Shown piece after piece: positions 19,719-28,260 of a stretch of DNA of 64,000 bases (position 1 is its first letter; every line of letters begins with the position of its first letter). The notes below the pieces were generated by a model, which was not told where the DNA came from, did no database searches, and was given only the letters and a program-made list of their open reading frames with translations. Made by a program: the position numbers and the translations under genes. Source of the DNA: Candidatus Protistibacter heckmannii. GTDB taxonomy: Bacteria; Pseudomonadota; Gammaproteobacteria; Burkholderiales; Burkholderiaceae. The DNA lies in assembly GCA_025050535.1 (NCBI GenBank), contig JALBVF010000003.1, forward strand, positions 186,001 through 250,000, written 5' to 3'.

Positions 19719-19916
19719 ATGGATTAACAGGACGGCCGCCCGCCGGGCTGCATGAAATGCGCGCATTTCTACGTCACGTATGAGATCAAGTTTCCCTACG
19801 GCTGCAAGGCCATGGGATTCAAGAGCAAGCGCATGCCGCAGGAGGAGGTGATCGCCTCGTCCAACTAGCGCTGCCACAGCTTCGAGTGGAAGGTGAAGGT
19901 GGTGAAGGGCCGCTGA
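19719..19916 (+). pseudogene. small Cys-containing conserved protein with two in-frame stops
   Basis: A 65-codon frame from ATG 19719 to TGA 19914-19916 reads MD-stop-QDGRPPGCMKCAHFYVTYE, continues FPYGCKAMGFKSKRMP and EEVIASSN, then a TAG (19866-19868), then RCHSFEWKVKVVKGR. The CxxC...C...C pattern and the coherent sequence on both sides of each stop indicate a decayed small zinc- or iron-binding-type protein. The second stop overlaps the cobA stop codon on the other strand (palindromic CTAG), so one mutation could have affected both. Function unknown. Confidence 0.65.
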
Positions 19917-20701
19917 GGCCCTTCAGTTCCTTCAGGCGGCGCGGCTGGCTGCGCGGCCGAAGCGCGCGCAGCGAAGGCGTCGCCGATCATCAGCAGACTG
20001 GGCTGCGCGGCGTCGAGCCAGGAGCTGGCGACGCCCTCAGCCATTTCCTTGAGGGTGAGATGCAGCCAGCGCTGCATCGGCGTGGAGACGGATTCGGCGA
20101 TCCACGCGGGCGTCGCCGGGCTGCGGCCCTGGGCGATCAGCTTCGCGGCGAGGCGCTCGGCCTGGTCGCGACCCATGTAGATCACCAACAAATCGGAATC
20201 GGGCAGCGGCGCGTCCTCAGTGCCCGCGGCCTTGGCCTGGGTCATCAGCGTCACGCTGCGCGCCACGCCGCGCTTGGTCAGCGGGCTGCGCACTGCAGCG
20301 GCGGCGGCCAGCGCGGCGGTGATGCCGGGGATGATCTCGTAATCGATGCCGGCTTCCTCCAGCGCGCGCATTTCCTCGTCGGCGCGGCCGAAGAGCATGG
20401 GGTCGCCGCCCTTGAGGCGGACCACCACTTCATATTTTTCGGTGGCGTCGACGAGCTGCTTGTTGATGAAGGCCTGGGCGGTGGAGAAACGCCCGCAGCG
20501 CTTGCCCACTTCCACCTTCCTGGCCCGCGGGCAGTAGGCGAGCATGTCGGGCTGGATCAGCGCGTCGTGCAGGACGATGCCGGCGGTTTCCAGAATGCTT
20601 GCGCCGCGCACCGTGATGAGGTCCGCCGCGCCCGGTCCGGCGCCGATCAGATAGACCTTGCCCTTGCGGGATGCCTTATTGGATGCGGGTTTGCTGCCCA
20701 T
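19865..20701 (-). CDS. cobA: uroporphyrinogen-III C-methyltransferase
   Basis: Makes precorrin-2 from uroporphyrinogen III, the committed step to siroheme (cofactor of CysI). The SAM-binding motif VYLIGAGPGAADLITVRG, the HDALI segment, RLKGGDPMLFGRADEE and the PGITAALAAAA loop are those of the SUMT family. From ATG 20701 it is 278 residues; the frame is open to 20758 (297 residues), which would overlap cysN by 14 bp, so I prefer the shorter form beginning MGSKPASNK. It is the last gene of the sulfate assimilation operon. The C-terminal tail is Ala/Pro/Glu rich and ends with TAG. Confidence 0.92.
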   Translation of the reverse strand: MGSKPASNKASRKGKVYLIGAGPGAADLITVRGASILETAGIVLHDALIQPDMLAYCPRARKVEVGKRCGRFSTAQAFINKQLVDATEKYEVVVRLKGGDPMLFGRADEEMRALEEAGIDYEIIPGITAALAAAAAVRSPLTKRGVARSVTLMTQAKAAGTEDAPLPDSDLLVIYMGRDQAERLAAKLIAQGRSPATPAWIAESVSTPMQRWLHLTLKEMAEGVASSWLDAAQPSLLMIGDAFAARASAAQPAAPPEGTEGPQRPFTTFTFHSKLWQR

Positions 20702-20744
20702 GATGCGTTCTCTGCCTGCTTGCGTTCTGGATTGGATCCCAATA

Positions 20745-22121
20745 TCAGAAATAAGCACGAATCATGCCAGCAGCCACGGTGTGGTGGGTCGCGGCGTCGA
20801 TCAGGATAAACGATCCAACGGCTGGATTGTCGTCGTAGCGTGAGCAAACGATAGGCTTTTGCAAGGTCAGGTTGACGCGGCCGATATCGTTGAGACGGAT
20901 GTCGACGACGCCCTCGGCCTCTTCCAGAGTGGACACGTCGAGCACGTGCTCGATGCCGGAGAAGCGCGCGTAGATCGTCGAGGTGGCCTGCTTGAGCCAA
21001 TACTTGCGGCCCTGATTGAGCGGCTCTTCGCTGAACCAGCACAGATCAGCCTGCAGCTTGCCGGCGGGCTGCAGCTCGCTTTCCTCGGAGAGCAGCACGT
21101 CGCCGCGCGACACGTCCACGTCCTCGGCCAGACGGATGGTCACCACCTCACCGGCCTGGGCGCGCTCGAGCGCGCCATTCGGGCCGAGAACTTCGGCCAC
21201 GGTGGCGCGCCGGTTTCCGGGCTGCACGCGGATCTTCTGGCCCACGCTCACCACGCCGGCTTCGATGCGGCCCATGTAGCCACGGAAGTCGTCAGCGGAG
21301 CTGCCGTCCTGGCGCGCCACGAGCTGCACCGGGAAATGCAGCGCGGCGGCCAGACGCTTCTCGTCGCAACTTTCGTTTTTCAGGCTGAGCGCAGCCGGCA
21401 AGGTCTCGAGAAGCGGCAGCAGCGGCAGGCCCTTGAACCAGGGCATGGCGTCGCTCGCGGCGACGATGTTGTCGCCCATCAGTGCGGAGACCGGCACGTA
21501 GTGCACGCCCTTGAGCCCCAGGCGCGCGGCGATGTTGCCGTAGGCGGCGCGGATGGAGTCGAACACGCCGGCGCTGTAATCGACGAGGTCCATCTTGTTG
21601 ACGGCGACGATGATGTGGCGCACCGCCAGCAGGCGCAGCAGCGCGGAATGGCGCTTGGTCTGGGCCAGCAGGTCGAGCTTGGCGCCGGCTTCGATCTCGC
21701 GAAGGTCCAGGCGCGTGGGGTCGATCAGCACGATGGCCGCGTCGGCGGTCGAGGCGCCGGTGACCATGTTGCGGGTGTACTGCTCGTGGCCGGGCGCGTC
21801 GGCGATGATGAATTTTCGCTCGGCGGTGGCGAAGTAGCGGTAGGCCACGTCGATGGTGATGCCCTGCTCGCGCTCGGCTTCCAGGCCGTCGGTGAGCAGC
21901 GAGAGATCGATCGCGACGCCCGCGCCCACGGCCGCGCCGCGGCGCGCGCTGGTGGCCTTGGTCAGGCTGGCGATCTGGTCGGCCAGCACGGCCTTGCTGT
22001 CGTAGAGCAGTCGGCCGATCAGCGTGCTCTTGCCGTCGTCCACGCTGCCGGCGGTGATCACGCGCAGCACACCCAGGTCGTGGCCGGCTGCCACGTGTGC
22101 GAATTCAGTCGGTGCGTTCAT
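20745..22121 (-). CDS. cysN: sulfate adenylyltransferase subunit 1 (GTPase)
   Basis: GTP-hydrolysing subunit that drives APS formation from ATP and sulfate with CysD. The 458 residues show an EF-Tu-like G domain: P-loop GSVDDGKST (about 25-33), switch region DAPGHEQYTRNM, and NKMDLV. Beta-barrel domains follow (RQDGSSADDFRGYMGRIE). It is shorter than CysNC fusions and has no C-terminal APS kinase, so APS, not PAPS, is the likely product; this agrees with the APS-type reductase encoded nearby. Its ATG overlaps the cysD stop by 1 base. Intact. Confidence 0.95.
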   Translation of the reverse strand: MNAPTEFAHVAAGHDLGVLRVITAGSVDDGKSTLIGRLLYDSKAVLADQIASLTKATSARRGAAVGAGVAIDLSLLTDGLEAEREQGITIDVAYRYFATAERKFIIADAPGHEQYTRNMVTGASTADAAIVLIDPTRLDLREIEAGAKLDLLAQTKRHSALLRLLAVRHIIVAVNKMDLVDYSAGVFDSIRAAYGNIAARLGLKGVHYVPVSALMGDNIVAASDAMPWFKGLPLLPLLETLPAALSLKNESCDEKRLAAALHFPVQLVARQDGSSADDFRGYMGRIEAGVVSVGQKIRVQPGNRRATVAEVLGPNGALERAQAGEVVTIRLAEDVDVSRGDVLLSEESELQPAGKLQADLCWFSEEPLNQGRKYWLKQATSTIYARFSGIEHVLDVSTLEEAEGVVDIRLNDIGRVNLTLQKPIVCSRYDDNPAVGSFILIDAATHHTVAAGMIRAYF

Positions 22122-23089
22122 CAGAAATATCCTTCCTTCTTGCGGCGCTCCATGGCCGCCTCGTTGGCCTGGTCGTCGAGGCGGGTGGCGCCGCGCTCGG
22201 TGATCTCGGCCACCGCCGTCTCGGCGATGATCGTCTCGGGCGTGGCCGCGGTGCTGGCCACGGGGCAGGTGCAGCTGATGTCGCCGACGGTGCGGAACCG
22301 AACCGTCACGGTTTCGATGCTGTCGCCCTCGGCGGGCGGCGTGAGCGGCGTGACCGGCACGAGCAGGCCGCGCTTGCGCACGACTTCGCGCTCATGGGCG
22401 TAGTAGATCGAGGGCAGCGCGATGTTCTCGCGGGCTATGTATTGCCAGATGTCGAGCTCGGTCCAGTTGGAGATGGGGAAGACGCGCATGTGCTCGCCCT
22501 GGCCCACCTTGGCGTTGTACAGGCTCCAGAGTTCGGGGCGCTGGACCTTGGGGTCCCATTGTCCGAATCTGTCGCGGAAGGAGAAGATGCGCTCCTTGGC
22601 GCGGGCCTTCTCCTCGTCGCGGCGAGCGCCGCCCATCAGCGCGTCGTAGCCGTGCGCCTCGATGGTCTCGAGCAGGGTCACGGCCTGCGCAGCGTTGCGC
22701 GAGTCGGTGGCGCTGCGCAGCTTGACTGTGCCGCGCTTGATCGAGTCTTCCACATGGCCGACCACCAGGCGCACGCCCAGGCGCTGCACCGTCTCGTCGC
22801 GGAAGGCGATGACTTCCTCGTAGTTGTGGCTGGTGTCGACGTGCACCAGCGGGAAAGGCAGATGCAGCGGCCGCTCGCCCAGGCGGAAGACCTTGCAGGC
22901 GAGATGCAGCAGCACGGCGGAATCCTTGCCGCCGGAGAACAGCAGCGCGGGATTGGAGGTCTCGGCGACGAGTTCGCGGATGATGTAGATGGACTCGGCT
23001 TCGAGCCAGTCGAGATGGTCGGTTTCCGTGGCGACGGCGGCCAGCGGTTCGTTCATGTTGCCCATGTATTCTCTCTGTTGCTGCTGCAA
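22121..23089 (-). CDS. cysD: sulfate adenylyltransferase subunit 2
   Basis: ATP-sulfurylase catalytic subunit of the PP-loop family. It has 322 residues, with the pyrophosphatase loop LFSGGKDSAVLLHLA (about 51-65), HVDTSHNYEEVI, GARRDEEKARAKERIFSFRD and the FPISNWTELDIWQY region. The frame starts at ATG 23089 (MQQQQREYMGNM); an internal ATG at 23065 (MGNMNEPL) is also possible. It lies 20 bp downstream of cysH and overlaps cysN, so the operon is tightly packed. Intact. Confidence 0.95.
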   Translation of the reverse strand: MQQQQREYMGNMNEPLAAVATETDHLDWLEAESIYIIRELVAETSNPALLFSGGKDSAVLLHLACKVFRLGERPLHLPFPLVHVDTSHNYEEVIAFRDETVQRLGVRLVVGHVEDSIKRGTVKLRSATDSRNAAQAVTLLETIEAHGYDALMGGARRDEEKARAKERIFSFRDRFGQWDPKVQRPELWSLYNAKVGQGEHMRVFPISNWTELDIWQYIARENIALPSIYYAHEREVVRKRGLLVPVTPLTPPAEGDSIETVTVRFRTVGDISCTCPVASTAATPETIIAETAVAEITERGATRLDDQANEAAMERRKKEGYF

Positions 23090-23109
23090 TCGCTACTTCA
23101 GCCGCTACC

Positions 23110-23937
23110 TCAGGCCTGGACCGCCGCCTTGGCGCCGTTCAGGTTGGCCTCGTGCAGGCCGCATTCTTTCTTTTCCGCCGATTCCCACCACCAGCGGCCC
23201 GCGCGCGCATCCTCGCCCTGCTTGATGGCTCGGGTGCAGGGGTCGCAGCCGATGCTGGCGTAGCCCTGCGCATAGAGCGCATTGACGGGAACGCCATGGC
23301 GGCGCAGGTAGGCCCAGACCTCGGCCTCGGTCCAGTCCAGCAGCGGGTTGTACTTGGCGATGCCGCCGCGCGCGTCGTCGCGCTCGGCGAAGGACAGGTT
23401 GGCGCGGGTGACGGCCTGCTCCTGGCGCTGTCCGGTGAGCCAGGCGTCGGCGCCTGTTAGCGCGCGCGCGAGCGGTTCGACCTTGCGGATCTGGCAGCAA
23501 AGCTTGCGGTGCTCGACGCTGTCGTAGAAGGCGTTGGCGCCGTAGCTGGAGACGTAGTTGCCCACGTCCTCGGCGCGCGGCGCGAAGCGGTCGATCTTCA
23601 GATCGCGGCCGGCATAGGCGGCGGCGTAGTGCGCCTCGACCTGCTCGAGCAGATCGAGCGTAGCCTGCGGCAGGCGGCCAGTCTCCAGCGTGAAGACGGC
23701 GATGGGCAGGTTGGCCTTGACGATCAGATCGGTCAGCACCATGTCCTCGGCGGCGAGGCTGGTGGCGAAGCGCGGTTTCACGTGCGTGGCGGCGATCTGC
23801 GCGAGGCGCTGCGCGAGCATGGCGGCCTTGGCGTCGAGATCGGCCTGGCTGCCGCTGTACTCGGGCGCCTTCCACAGCGCGGGGCGCAGGAAGGACACCG
23901 GCGCCTCGGCTACGTGCGTGATCACGTCTGTGTTCAC
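23110..23937 (-). CDS. cysH: assimilatory APS/PAPS reductase, [4Fe-4S] type
   Basis: Reduces adenylyl-sulfate to sulfite with thioredoxin. The 275 residues carry the PP-loop-derived domain (FATSLAAEDMVLTDLI) and two cysteine pairs that bind a 4Fe-4S cluster: CCQIRKVEPL near 145 and CDPC near 230. The catalytic C-terminal motif is KKECGLH. The Cys pairs identify the APS-preferring type, matching the lack of an APS kinase in the operon. The start is GTG 23937, overlapping the DUF934 stop in a GTGA junction; no better ATG exists for the conserved N-terminus. Intact. Confidence 0.93.
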   Translation of the reverse strand: MNTDVITHVAEAPVSFLRPALWKAPEYSGSQADLDAKAAMLAQRLAQIAATHVKPRFATSLAAEDMVLTDLIVKANLPIAVFTLETGRLPQATLDLLEQVEAHYAAAYAGRDLKIDRFAPRAEDVGNYVSSYGANAFYDSVEHRKLCCQIRKVEPLARALTGADAWLTGQRQEQAVTRANLSFAERDDARGGIAKYNPLLDWTEAEVWAYLRRHGVPVNALYAQGYASIGCDPCTRAIKQGEDARAGRWWWESAEKKECGLHEANLNGAKAAVQA

Positions 23938-24479
23938 GCCTGCGCTCCGGCGGCGGCCTGGGCGCGCTCGCGGCGGAACAGCGGCAGCGGATCGAGCACG
24001 GTGCCTTGATAGCGGATCGACATTTCGTTGAAGGCGGTCAGCGCGGCGCGCGCGTCCTGGTCGGGGCGCAGCGCATAGCTGTCGAAGCCGCAGCGGACCA
24101 TGTGCAGAAGCTGGTCGCGCAGCACGTCGCCGATGGCGCGCAGCGGGCCCTTCCAGCCCAGGCGCGTGCGCAGCAGCACTGCCGTGCTGTATCCGCGGCC
24201 GTCGCGGAAGATGGGGAAGTCCACTGCGATCAGGCCGAGCCTGGAGAAGTCTTCCGCCAGCGCCTGCGGCTCTTCGTCGGCGGAGAGCCAGGCGCCAATT
24301 TCGCCGCGCGCGGCGCGTTCGGCCAGCTCGCCCTTGAAGGCCTGCCAAGACTCGAGTTTGAGCACGATCTTGCCCTCGGGCAGCGCGGCGGCGCTCTCGG
24401 CGGCCTCGCGCAGGATCTGCCAGCCGTCGTGGCCGGTGACGAAGCCCGAAATGGTGCGGGTGATCAGGTTCTCGCTCAT
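23934..24479 (-). CDS. DUF934 protein of the sulfite/sulfate reduction operon
   Basis: A 181-residue protein of the DUF934 family that nearly always accompanies the short cysI and cysH in beta- and gammaproteobacteria. The DFPIFRDGRGYSTAVLLR and ALRPDQD motifs are typical. Biochemical role is not established; an accessory role in sulfite reduction, perhaps electron delivery, has been suggested from context. It starts at ATG 24479, one base after the cysI stop, and overlaps cysH by 4 bases. Intact. Confidence 0.9.
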   Translation of the reverse strand: MSENLITRTISGFVTGHDGWQILREAAESAAALPEGKIVLKLESWQAFKGELAERAARGEIGAWLSADEEPQALAEDFSRLGLIAVDFPIFRDGRGYSTAVLLRTRLGWKGPLRAIGDVLRDQLLHMVRCGFDSYALRPDQDARAALTAFNEMSIRYQGTVLDPLPLFRRERAQAAAGAQA

Positions 24480-24480
24480 G

Positions 24481-26193
24481 TCAGGCCTCCACGGCTTCGG
24501 TGGCGCGGCTGGCCGGCATGATGTCGGCGTAGACGCGAGTCTTGAAGGTGTCAATGCCGAGGCGGCGCACGGTCTCGATGAAGAGCTCGTCCTCGTGGCG
24601 CGATCCGACGTAGGTGATGATGATGTTGGCGATCACGTCGGGCATCTGCGCGGCGCTGAACGAGGGGCCGATGACCTTGCCGATGGCGGCGCGGTTGCCC
24701 TGCTCGCCGCCTAGCGTGACCTGGTACCACTCCTGGCCGTCCTTGTCGACGCCGAGGATGCCGATATTGCCGATGTGGTGGTGGCCGCAGGCGTTGATGC
24801 AGCCGGAGATGTTCAGGCTGATCTCGCCGACGTCGTGCACGAAGTCCAGATCGTCGAAGCGCTGCTGCACCGCCTGGGCGATGGGGATCGAGCGAGCGTT
24901 GGCCAGGGAGCAGAAGTCCCCGCCGGGGCAGGTGATGACGTCGGTCAGTAGGCCGATGTTTGGCGTGGCCAGACCCAAGGCGCGGGCTTCCTGCCACAGC
25001 GCATGGAGGTCCTTCTGGCGCACGTCAGCGAGCACGAGGTTCTGCTCGTGGCTCACGCGCAGTTCGCCGAAGCTGTAGCGGTCGGCCAGATCGGCCACGG
25101 CGTCCATCTGCTCGGCGGTGGCGTCGCCGGGCGCGGAATACTGGTCGCCCTTGCCGAAGCCGGCGTGCGGCTTGAGCGAGAGGGTGATGCTGGCGTAGCC
25201 GGGCTGGCGGTGGTCGTGCACGCTTCGGCCGACCCAGCGGGCGAAGACGGCGTCAGAAGCGAGCTTCTCGCGATAGCTGGCGTCGTCGGCGAGCTTTTCG
25301 TAGGCGGGCGGCACGAAGCTGGCGGACACGCGCTCGAACTCGGCGCCGGTCAGAGTGGCGGGGCCGCCCTTGGTGAACTGGAATTCCTCCTCGACCTGGC
25401 GGGCGAACTCTTCCACGCCGATGGCCTTGAGCAGGATCTTGATGCGCGCCTTGTAGATGTTGTCGCGGCGGCCGTGGCGGTTGTAGACGCGCAGCAGGGC
25501 TTCCAGATAGGAGAGCAGGTCCTGCCAGGGCAGGTCTTCCTTGACTAGGCTGGCGACGATGGGCGTGCGGCCCATGCCTCCGCCAGCCCAGACCTGGGCG
25601 CGCAGCTCGCCTTCGGCGTTACGGAAGAGCTTAAGGCCGACGTCGTGGATGGCGAGCGCCGTGCGGTCCTGCTCGGACGCGGTCACGGCGATCTTGAACT
25701 TGCGCGGCAGGAAAAGAAACTCGGGGTGGTTGGTGGACCACTGGCGCAGCACTTCGCAGACCGTGCGCGGATCGATGACTTCGTCAGGCGAGACGCCGGC
25801 GAAGGGATCGGAGGTGATGTTGCGGATGCAGTTGCCGGACGTCTGGATGGCGTGCACCTGCACCTTGGCGAGGTCGGCGAGGATCTGGGGCACGTCCTTG
25901 AGCTCGATCCAGTTGTACTGGATGTTCTGGCGCGTGGTGAAGTGGCCGTAGCCGCGGTCATGGTCGCGGGCCACCTTGGCCAGGGCGCGCAGCTGCGTCG
26001 AGGAGAGCAGGCCGTAAGGGATGGCCACGCGCAGCATGTAGGCGTGACGCTGATAGTAGAGACCGTTCTGCAGGCGCAACGGACGGAAATCGTCCTCGGA
26101 GAGCTGCTCGGCCAGGCGGCGGCGGGTCTGATCGGTGAACTGCGCAACCCGTTCGTCGAGCAGTTTCTGATCGTAGGCGTCGTACTGATACAT
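24481..26193 (-). CDS. cysI: sulfite reductase hemoprotein (beta subunit)
   Basis: Six-electron reduction of sulfite to sulfide using siroheme and a 4Fe-4S cluster. The 570-residue protein has duplicated ferredoxin-like/siroheme domains. Cluster and siroheme cysteines are seen in CPGGDFCSLANARS near 425 and ISGCINACGHHHIGNIG near 463. The active-site Arg region YGHFTTRQNIQYNW lies near 78-91. It is the first gene of the operon, divergent from cysB, and no flavoprotein CysJ is present in the window; this matches the ferredoxin-type or DUF934-associated enzymes. Intact. Confidence 0.95.
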   Translation of the reverse strand: MYQYDAYDQKLLDERVAQFTDQTRRRLAEQLSEDDFRPLRLQNGLYYQRHAYMLRVAIPYGLLSSTQLRALAKVARDHDRGYGHFTTRQNIQYNWIELKDVPQILADLAKVQVHAIQTSGNCIRNITSDPFAGVSPDEVIDPRTVCEVLRQWSTNHPEFLFLPRKFKIAVTASEQDRTALAIHDVGLKLFRNAEGELRAQVWAGGGMGRTPIVASLVKEDLPWQDLLSYLEALLRVYNRHGRRDNIYKARIKILLKAIGVEEFARQVEEEFQFTKGGPATLTGAEFERVSASFVPPAYEKLADDASYREKLASDAVFARWVGRSVHDHRQPGYASITLSLKPHAGFGKGDQYSAPGDATAEQMDAVADLADRYSFGELRVSHEQNLVLADVRQKDLHALWQEARALGLATPNIGLLTDVITCPGGDFCSLANARSIPIAQAVQQRFDDLDFVHDVGEISLNISGCINACGHHHIGNIGILGVDKDGQEWYQVTLGGEQGNRAAIGKVIGPSFSAAQMPDVIANIIITYVGSRHEDELFIETVRRLGIDTFKTRVYADIMPASRATEAVEA

Positions 26194-26317
26194 GGCGGAG
26201 ATGGCCGGGTCGGCTGGGTTGCAGTGGGTTGTGGAATCGTAATAAACTTCATTGATAACTGAAACAAATAAAAAAAACTTTATATATATCTTTATGGAAT
26301 AAAGAATAGGTAAGTCT
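26194..26317. promoter_or_regulatory. cysI-cysB divergent promoter region
   Basis: A 124-bp gap of strikingly high A+T content (runs such as CAAATAAAAAAAAC and TTTATATATATC) in an otherwise very GC-rich window. Divergent transcription of a LysR-type CysB and its target operon from such a gap is the classical arrangement, so CysB sites and both promoters are expected here. Exact boxes cannot be assigned by eye. Confidence 0.65.
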
Positions 26318-27259
26318 ATGAATTTGCATCAATTTCGCTTTGTCAGAGAGGCGGTCCGGCAGAACTTCAATCTGACCGAGGCGGCAAAGGCACTCTTCAC
26401 CTCCCAGCCCGGCGTGTCCAAGGCCATCATCGAACTGGAAGAAGAATTGGGCGTGGACATCTTCCGCCGTCACGGCAAGCGCATCCGCAACCTGACCGAG
26501 CCGGGCCGGCGCATCCTCGTCTCGATCGAGCGTATCCTGCAGGAGGTGGAGAGCCTCAAGCGCGTGGGAAAGGACTACGCCTCGCAGGACCTGGGTAACC
26601 TCGTCATCGCCACCACCCACACCCAGGCGCGCTACGCGCTGCCCAAGGTGATCGCGGAATTCACCAAGCGTTTCCCGAAAGTGCGCGTGTCGATCCAGCA
26701 GGGCAACCCCTCCCAGATCGCCGACATGCTGCACCACGACCAGGCCGACCTGGCCATCGCCACCGAAAGCATCGCCGACCAGAAAGACCTGGTCACCCTG
26801 CCCGGCTACCAGTGGCATCACGTGGCCATCGCCCCGCCGGATCATCCGCTGCTCATGCTCAAGTCCCTGACGCTGGAAGACCTCGCAAAGTACCCGCTGA
26901 TCACCTACGACCCCGCCTTCGCCGGCCGCGGCAAGATCGACCAGGCCTTCGCGCTGCGGAAGATCTCGCCCGACATCGTGCTCGAGGCGATCGACGCCGA
27001 CGTGATCAAGACCTATGTGGAAATCGGCATGGGCGTGGGCATCGTCGCCGGCCACGCCTACGACGCCGAGCGCGACCGAGGCCTGCGCTCGGTGCCCGCC
27101 GGCCACCTGTTCGGCACCAACATCACCCGCATCGGCCTCAAGCAGGGCTCCTACCTGCGCACCTACGTGTTCACCTTTATCGAACTCTTCTCGCCGAGCC
27201 TGACGCGCAAGCTGGTGGAACAGGCCATGGCCGGCGCCCACGAGCTCTACGAGCTTTAA
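26318..27259 (+). CDS. cysB: CysB-type LysR transcriptional regulator
   Basis: Activator of sulfate assimilation that responds to O-acetylserine-type inducers or sulfur status. The 313 residues begin MNLHQFRFVREAVRQ with the winged HTH at about 5-63 (FTSQPGVSKAIIELEEELGV), followed by a linker helix and the two-lobed effector domain (LGNLVIATTHTQARYALP is typical of CysB/Cbl). It is divergent from cysI. Intact, with TAA stop. Confidence 0.93.
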   Translation: MNLHQFRFVREAVRQNFNLTEAAKALFTSQPGVSKAIIELEEELGVDIFRRHGKRIRNLTEPGRRILVSIERILQEVESLKRVGKDYASQDLGNLVIATTHTQARYALPKVIAEFTKRFPKVRVSIQQGNPSQIADMLHHDQADLAIATESIADQKDLVTLPGYQWHHVAIAPPDHPLLMLKSLTLEDLAKYPLITYDPAFAGRGKIDQAFALRKISPDIVLEAIDADVIKTYVEIGMGVGIVAGHAYDAERDRGLRSVPAGHLFGTNITRIGLKQGSYLRTYVFTFIELFSPSLTRKLVEQAMAGAHELYEL

Positions 27260-27323
27260 CAAAAGCTCACCCGCGGTTTCCGGCCGGTCTGCACACTGGC
27301 CGCAAACATCCGGGCGAGCCGCA

Positions 27324-28218
27324 TGTCATCCATCGATCACACGATCGGCCGCGTCCAGTCGGTCCGCAACAAGCTGGCGGACATCCTCGGGGCCGCATCT
27401 TCCACTACATGATCCTGGGGCTGATCATCTTCAACGCGGTGCCGCTGGGCATGGAAGTCTCGCTGCCGGCCGACGATCCGCGGCACATCCTGGTCTCCAG
27501 TCTGAGCAACACGCTGCTGACGGTCTTCGCCGCAGAAATCCTGCTGCGCGTCACGGTGACGGGCAAGCGCTTCTTCTCCAGCGCCTGGCATATTTTCGAC
27601 TTCGTGGTCGTGGTGCTCGCGCTCGCGCCGGTCATGCACCAGCTGACCGTCCTGCGGGCGATGCGGATCCTGCAAGCCTTCCGTCTGTTCTCGACCGTGC
27701 CCTCGGTGCGCATGGTGATCGACGGCACGCTCAAGGCCTCCACCGGTCTGGCGGCCTGCCTGGAGATGGTGCTGCTGATCTACTACATCTACGCGGTGAT
27801 GACGGTGCACATGTTCGCCGACGCCGAGCACTTTGGCGATCTGTGGAAGGCGCTGGCAAGCCTGTATCTGCTCATGACTTCGAAAGGCACCAATACCAAC
27901 GTCATGCAGGCGGTGGCCAAGGAAATCCCTTTGGCCTGGTGGATCATCAGCTCCTTCATGCTGATCACCAGCTTCGCGGTGATCAATCTGATCATCAGCG
28001 TCTTCTCCGCCGCCGTGAACGAGCAATATGCGGACACCCGGCACCAGGCGCACACCGAACGCGCCGACGAAGATCTACGCATGCTGCTCGAGGGGCAGCG
28101 CGCCATCGAGGAGAAGATCGGCAATGAACTCGGCATGCTGATCCAGAAAATTGCGGTGCTGGAACTGCTGGTGCTGGAAGGCAGGCAGCAGAAGGCGGAT
28201 CCGGCGACGGAAGACTGA
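27324..28218 (+). pseudogene. voltage-gated-type ion transport protein, frameshifted
   Basis: A one-domain, six-helix ion channel of the Ion_trans family. Starting at ATG 27324 (MSSIDHTIGRVQSVRNKLAD) the frame is lost near 27390 after LADIL by what looks like a single-base deletion; the other frame then runs from GRIFHYMILGLIIFN to the end without interruption. S1-S6 helices are recognisable, with an S4-like RAMRILQAFRLFSTVPSVR (three-residue Arg spacing) and a pore helix DLWKALASLYLLMTSKG, in place of the usual TLE-type sodium filter. The C-terminus is a coiled coil (ADEDLRMLLEGQRAIEEKIGN). Either a pseudogene or one sequencing error. Confidence 0.75.
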
Positions 28219-28260
28219 TCAACGGCTGAATGCGCGCCCTCGGGCACGCAAGCCAGGCGG